Of a DNA stretch of 64,000 nt, positions 61,208 through 64,000 are shown one piece after another. The stretch comes from Candidatus Freyrarchaeum guaymasense (GTDB lineage Archaea > Asgardarchaeota > Jordarchaeia > Jordarchaeales > Freyrarchaeaceae), in contig JAUQZD010000016.1 in NCBI GenBank assembly GCA_030587405.1, forward strand, positions 8,331 through 72,330. Direction: 5' to 3'. Positions within the stretch are counted from its first letter, which is position 1, and each line of letters opens with the position of its first letter. A program made the translations under genes and the position numbers. Below the pieces are notes generated by a model. The model ran no database searches and was not told where the DNA came from. It worked only from the letters and a program-made list of their open reading frames with translations.

Positions 61208-61668
61208 CTGTAAACCCAGTATTGCTTGTTTCTTACGCCTATGTATACTTCTACGAGGTATATTAGTGCTGTGGCTGCTATGACGTATGCGGTGAGCATT
61301 ATTAACCCCTTAACGTCTAGAACTGTGAAAACAATCACGTTTACTATTTCCATTAGCTGTAACGGTAGGTAGACGTAGAATACTCCTGGGAAAGCTGAGG
61401 CAACCCACGCGGCTGTCACTAGGCTTCTTAACATGCCAGCTATTCCGTGGCCTACGCTCTCACCCTTGAAGAACCCTAGGAGGAATAGGGTTCCCGCAGC
61501 GGGTATGCCTAAAAGCACCACTGGGACGGGGTTAAACGGGTAAAACGTGCCGAGGAACATTAGTATTGACTGGGCGAGGCTGATGAGGCCGATGGGTATC
61601 ACCACGTAGATTAGGATGCCGAAGCCGAGGAAGAGGAAGCCTTTAAAAATGGATTTTACCTCACCCAT
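61204..61668 (-). CDS. small multi-pass membrane protein
   Basis: 154 residues with four transmembrane helices (FLFLGFGILIYVVIPIGLISLA; PVPVVLLGIPAAGTLFLLGFF; LPLQLMEIVNVIVFTVLDVKG; LIMLTAYVIAATALIYLVEVY). It begins 12 bases after the exported protein on the same strand, so the two probably form a membrane pair. It resembles small archaeal membrane proteins of no known role. ATG start. Confidence 0.65.
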   Translation of the reverse strand: MGEVKSIFKGFLFLGFGILIYVVIPIGLISLAQSILMFLGTFYPFNPVPVVLLGIPAAGTLFLLGFFKGESVGHGIAGMLRSLVTAAWVASAFPGVFYVYLPLQLMEIVNVIVFTVLDVKGLIMLTAYVIAATALIYLVEVYIGVRNKQYWVYS

Positions 61669-61680
61669 CCGATACTCCTC

Positions 61681-62469
61681 CTACGATATGGTGTAGGTGA
61701 ATGGTATGACGAACACGAAGGGCTCGGTGAAGTTGAAGATCACGGTGTAGTCTCCTGTTAGGGGAAGGGAGGGGGCAGTTACCGTGTAAGTTATGGTGTC
61801 GGTGAAGTTTCCAACCGGAACGGTGGAGGAATAGCTAACAATGTCTGTTACGGGGTCGCCGTCGGGGTTCAGAATGTACGAGGAGAAGTTTAGCCGGTAC
61901 TCTTTGAACCTGTTCGTAAACGAGAAGGTTACGTTGATCGTTGAAGCCGTGACGGTCACATTTGTCACGTTGAAGTTTTGCATTGGCGAGCCAACCTCTA
62001 AGGGTATCATGAGGGAGGCGGCGAATCCAACTCTAGAGTGCAGGTACCTGAAGGCTACGTAAGCATGGTATTTGAACGAGATGGAGCTATTAATGAACTT
62101 GATGATGGTTTCATTGTTAAGTATCCGTGAGAAGTTAAGGTAGAAGGTGAAGTGTAGTGGGACGATGCTTTTCGCCGGAATAACCGTTGAGATTGTCGGA
62201 ACCTCGACTATTGGCTCCCCTGCGTCGTTCACCATCCTGAAGAAGATCATTATGTTGTCTATTGGGGAGAAGCCGGAGTTAATCACTAGCAGTGGAAATG
62301 ACATGTTAACAGCGTTGCCTCCAATTTCCATTGCTGGTGGCTCAAATGGCGATGGTGTGACGAGGACGTTAGGTGGTATAAGGTAGTAGACTCCCAGAAG
62401 AGAGTACACGAAGACTGATGAAACAGCCAAGAAACCTACAAACTTAAGGAAACGCATGAGCCAGGGCAA
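61681..62469 (-). CDS. membrane-anchored exported protein rich in N-glycosylation sites
   Basis: 262 residues. A hydrophobic N-terminal segment (LKFVGFLAVSSVFVYSLLGVYYLI) acts as signal anchor; the rest is beta-rich and extracellular. It carries many Asn-x-Ser/Thr sequons (such as NMS, NFS, NET, NSS, NVT, NFT), so it is a likely glycan-coated surface protein served by enzymes like those at 43-46 kb. The membrane protein gene follows 12 bases later. Family unknown. Confidence 0.65.
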   Translation of the reverse strand: MPWLMRFLKFVGFLAVSSVFVYSLLGVYYLIPPNVLVTPSPFEPPAMEIGGNAVNMSFPLLVINSGFSPIDNIMIFFRMVNDAGEPIVEVPTISTVIPAKSIVPLHFTFYLNFSRILNNETIIKFINSSISFKYHAYVAFRYLHSRVGFAASLMIPLEVGSPMQNFNVTNVTVTASTINVTFSFTNRFKEYRLNFSSYILNPDGDPVTDIVSYSSTVPVGNFTDTITYTVTAPSLPLTGDYTVIFNFTEPFVFVIPFTYTIS

Positions 62470-62806
62470 CTAAACACGCTCCGCCGCCAGTTAGGTTTTC
62501 ACCGGCAAACCCAGGTATAATTTAAGCAATCTCATATATAGACTTCTCTGTTGCGTCATCAATTGCGGTTGAACGACGCTTAAACCATTACAAGACGGGA
62601 AGGGTTGACCTGTCTCCCAGCCATCGAAGAGGGAGTGTAGGAAGGTGGGGAATCGTGTTCATTCGTGGCGTGTTGAGGAAAACTTATAGGCGTGGGTAAG
62701 AAGGGTTACGGAGAGGCAGGAAATTTTTCCGGAAAGGTGGATTGGGTTGACCGGCTTCTTCGTAGCGGCAGGGTAGGAATAAGGACTCTCTCTAGGAGGG
62801 TTAGGG
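62470..62806. other. intergenic region between divergent genes
   Basis: No gene seen in 337 bases. An AT-rich GGTATAATTTAAG at about 62514-62526 lies 45-57 bases before the exported protein's start and CATATATAG at about 62532-62540 farther back; either could be its promoter (minus strand). The part nearest the glycosylase gene is purine-rich and ends in its GGAGGG ribosome-binding site. Confidence 0.4.
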
Positions 62807-63364
62807 TTGGAGTTGGAGGAGCTTAAGGCGAAAGCTGAAAGATGTAGGAAGTGTCCCCTATGGAAAGGGCGGAAGAACGTCGTCTTTGGTGAGGGGAACC
62901 CTCAAGCAGAGGTTATGCTTATCGGCGAAGCTCCAGGAAGGGAGGAGGACGTTCACGGTAAGCCGTTTGTCGGACGCGCAGGGCAACTGTTAAACAGGGT
63001 TTTACTAAAAGCCGGTATTAGAAGGGAAGAGGTTTACATAACTAACGTTGTTAAGTGTAGGCCTCCAAGAAATAGGGCTCCTAGGAAGAGCGAAGTGGAG
63101 GCTTGCATGGAGTATCTTTCAGGTCAAATCTCACTTATACGTCCAAAACTAATAGTGCTTCTTGGCGGGGTAGCCCTTAAGTGGGTTGTCGGCGAAAAAC
63201 GCCCCGTGACCTCTTTAAGAGGGAAACCTATAGTTAAAGGTGATGTAACGTTCCTGCCAACTCTTCATCCTGCCTCAGCCCTTTACAACCCAAGGAATGA
63301 AAAGCTGATTGAAGAGGACATGGCGACCTTGAAGAGGATTTGGGATAGGTTAAAGACCGTGTAA
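62807..63364 (+). CDS. family 4 uracil-DNA glycosylase
   Basis: 185 residues. Iron-sulfur cysteines C13, C16, C84 and C100 (CRKC; VVKCRPP; EACMEYL), motif A GEAPGREED and motif B HPASALYNP are the standard set of thermophile family-4 UDGs, which remove uracil made by cytosine deamination. Motif A keeps the Glu-Ala-Pro-Gly core. TTG start after GGAGGG. It converges on the MFS gene with one base between stops. It fits a hot habitat. Confidence 0.92.
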   Translation: MELEELKAKAERCRKCPLWKGRKNVVFGEGNPQAEVMLIGEAPGREEDVHGKPFVGRAGQLLNRVLLKAGIRREEVYITNVVKCRPPRNRAPRKSEVEACMEYLSGQISLIRPKLIVLLGGVALKWVVGEKRPVTSLRGKPIVKGDVTFLPTLHPASALYNPRNEKLIEEDMATLKRIWDRLKTV

Positions 63365-63365
63365 G

Positions 63366-64000
63366 CTAGGGCTGATGGGTTGCACGATTTTCAAAACGCT
63401 TTCTTCGGGCAAGGTAACCCATGAAAAGTGCGAGTCCCGAAGTGCTCCCTGCAACCGCGAAAATCATGGTTGACCTGTAGCCGTAGAGCTGGCTGATGGC
63501 GCCGCCGAAGAAGGGACCTATGGTTACCGCTAGCCCCCTAACCGTTCCCAGGAAGCCTATTGACGTAGCCCTCTCCTCCCCTCTCTCAGCAACGTAGGTT
63601 AGGGCTCCAACGTACAGAAATGACCAGGAGCATGCGAGGAGAAGCTGAACAGGAACTATTTGTAGGTAATTCTCGGCTAAGCTGTAGGCTAGAAACGTCG
63701 CGGTGGAGAAGGCGAGTCCGCATGCGACGAGGCGGCTACTCTTAAACCTGTCAACCAATGGCATTATGAGAAACTGGGTGAATGTATTGGTTGCGTAGGT
63801 TACGCCTATCCAAAAGTCGTTTGCACCGATTTCTTTAAGGAAAAGAGGGAATATAGCCCAGATGGCGTTAGCCCCCATATGCCTCAGGAAAAATGATAGG
63901 TAGACTGGGAGTCCCCGCTTTATTACGTCTCTTGGAAACAGTGGCACATCCAGCCTAGCATCCTTTATTTCCAATTTTAACGATATCAGGAAGCTTGCGA
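63366..64000 (-). CDS. MFS transporter, C-terminal half (cut by window edge)
   Basis: The frame is open to the window end, so the visible 211 residues are the second half of a longer protein. A central loop (LEIKDARLDVPLFPRDVIKRG) leads to six transmembrane helices, beginning LPVYLSFFLRHMGANAIWAI and ending IFAVAGSTSGLALFMGY. GVTYATNTFTQFLIMPLVDRF resembles the loop motif between helices 8 and 9. A TTG at 63974 could look like a start, but the half-length and continued reading frame argue against it. Substrate unknown. Confidence 0.78.
   Translation of the reverse strand, partial: ASFLISLKLEIKDARLDVPLFPRDVIKRGLPVYLSFFLRHMGANAIWAIFPLFLKEIGANDFWIGVTYATNTFTQFLIMPLVDRFKSSRLVACGLAFSTATFLAYSLAENYLQIVPVQLLLACSWSFLYVGALTYVAERGEERATSIGFLGTVRGLAVTIGPFFGGAISQLYGYRSTMIFAVAGSTSGLALFMGYLARRKRFENRATHQP

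Noticed and set aside
63366..63974. A complete half-size MFS protein starting at TTG 63974
   Set aside because: The frame stays open to the window edge and the visible part looks like helices 7-12, so this is a truncated view of a full transporter.
1..64000. CRISPR array
   Set aside because: No series of evenly spaced direct repeats with unique spacers was seen; the TTAACTAC copies are too short and too close.

Overview
The window reads as a chromosomal segment of an anaerobic, probably thermophilic archaeon. Genes are dense, lie on both strands and use many GTG/TTG starts. TATA-like boxes stand in for bacterial -35/-10 promoters, and several first genes look leaderless. The protein families are archaeal or archaea-rich: DUF2284, V4R-domain proteins, family-4 uracil-DNA glycosylase, a Rad50-like ATPase, B3/B4-domain protein, PMT-type and dolichol-phosphate-mannose-type glycosyltransferases, TnpB elements and a thiol:fumarate-reductase-like iron-sulfur subunit. 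No rRNA or tRNA was recognised, so the lineage is not fixed. A two-domain gelsolin-like protein is the strongest lineage hint, because such proteins are best known from Asgard archaea, but a TACK lineage cannot be excluded.

Layout. 0.8-7.1 kb: MBL-fold hydrolase, saccharopine-dehydrogenase-like oxidoreductase, IlvD-type dehydratase, iron-sulfur flavoprotein and a VapBC-like pair. 7.5-20.3 kb: a di/tricarboxylate metabolism island with a TfrA/SdhA flavoprotein and TfrB (SdhB fused to two HdrB-like CCG domains), two-subunit fumarase, a second divergent fumarate-reductase-like flavoprotein, MmgE/PrpD, an isocitrate/isopropylmalate-type dehydrogenase, an aconitase-like LeuC/LeuD pair and an acyl-CoA synthetase. 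20.4-25.3 kb: a second toxin-antitoxin pair, an orphan omega-RNA-like sequence, alpha/beta hydrolase, sirtuin, and a corrinoid protein overlapping a UroD-type methyltransferase. 26-32 kb: the two-domain gelsolin-like protein, a PadR regulator with a perfect 38-bp palindrome at its promoter, a Cys-containing protein of unknown function, DUF2284, GH1 glycosidase and an amidohydrolase. 32-40 kb: a Rad50-like ATPase with a winged-helix partner, a two-module U32 peptidase-family protein, and tandem V4R proteins.

40.4-41.9 kb holds an IS607-like element with a frameshifted TnpB and an HTH-only remnant of the recombinase. 42-54 kb: metallophosphoesterase, a glycan assembly group (flippase-like, GT2, GT39-like), SAM methyltransferase, a helical-repeat protein, B3/B4 protein, HDAC-family hydrolase, nucleotidyltransferase-fold protein and an AT-rich helical protein. 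54-58 kb is a ferrous-iron operon (DtxR, two FeoA, FeoB, membrane protein) with clear DtxR-type palindromes. 58.7-64 kb: radical SAM protein, a hotdog dehydratase pair whose end runs into an internally deleted IS607 relic, a membrane/exported protein pair, family-4 UDG and the C-terminal half of an MFS transporter cut by the window edge.

Working together: the carboxylate island could interconvert fumarate/succinate and fumarate/malate and isomerise then oxidise a 2-hydroxy tricarboxylate or 2-alkylmalate, but no citrate-synthase-like enzyme or lyase is in view, so the true substrates are open. Three TnpB-type right ends lie in one 40-kb stretch. Two of them share a structured sequence with compensatory changes, which argues for a conserved guide-RNA scaffold, one copy having no tnpB beside it.
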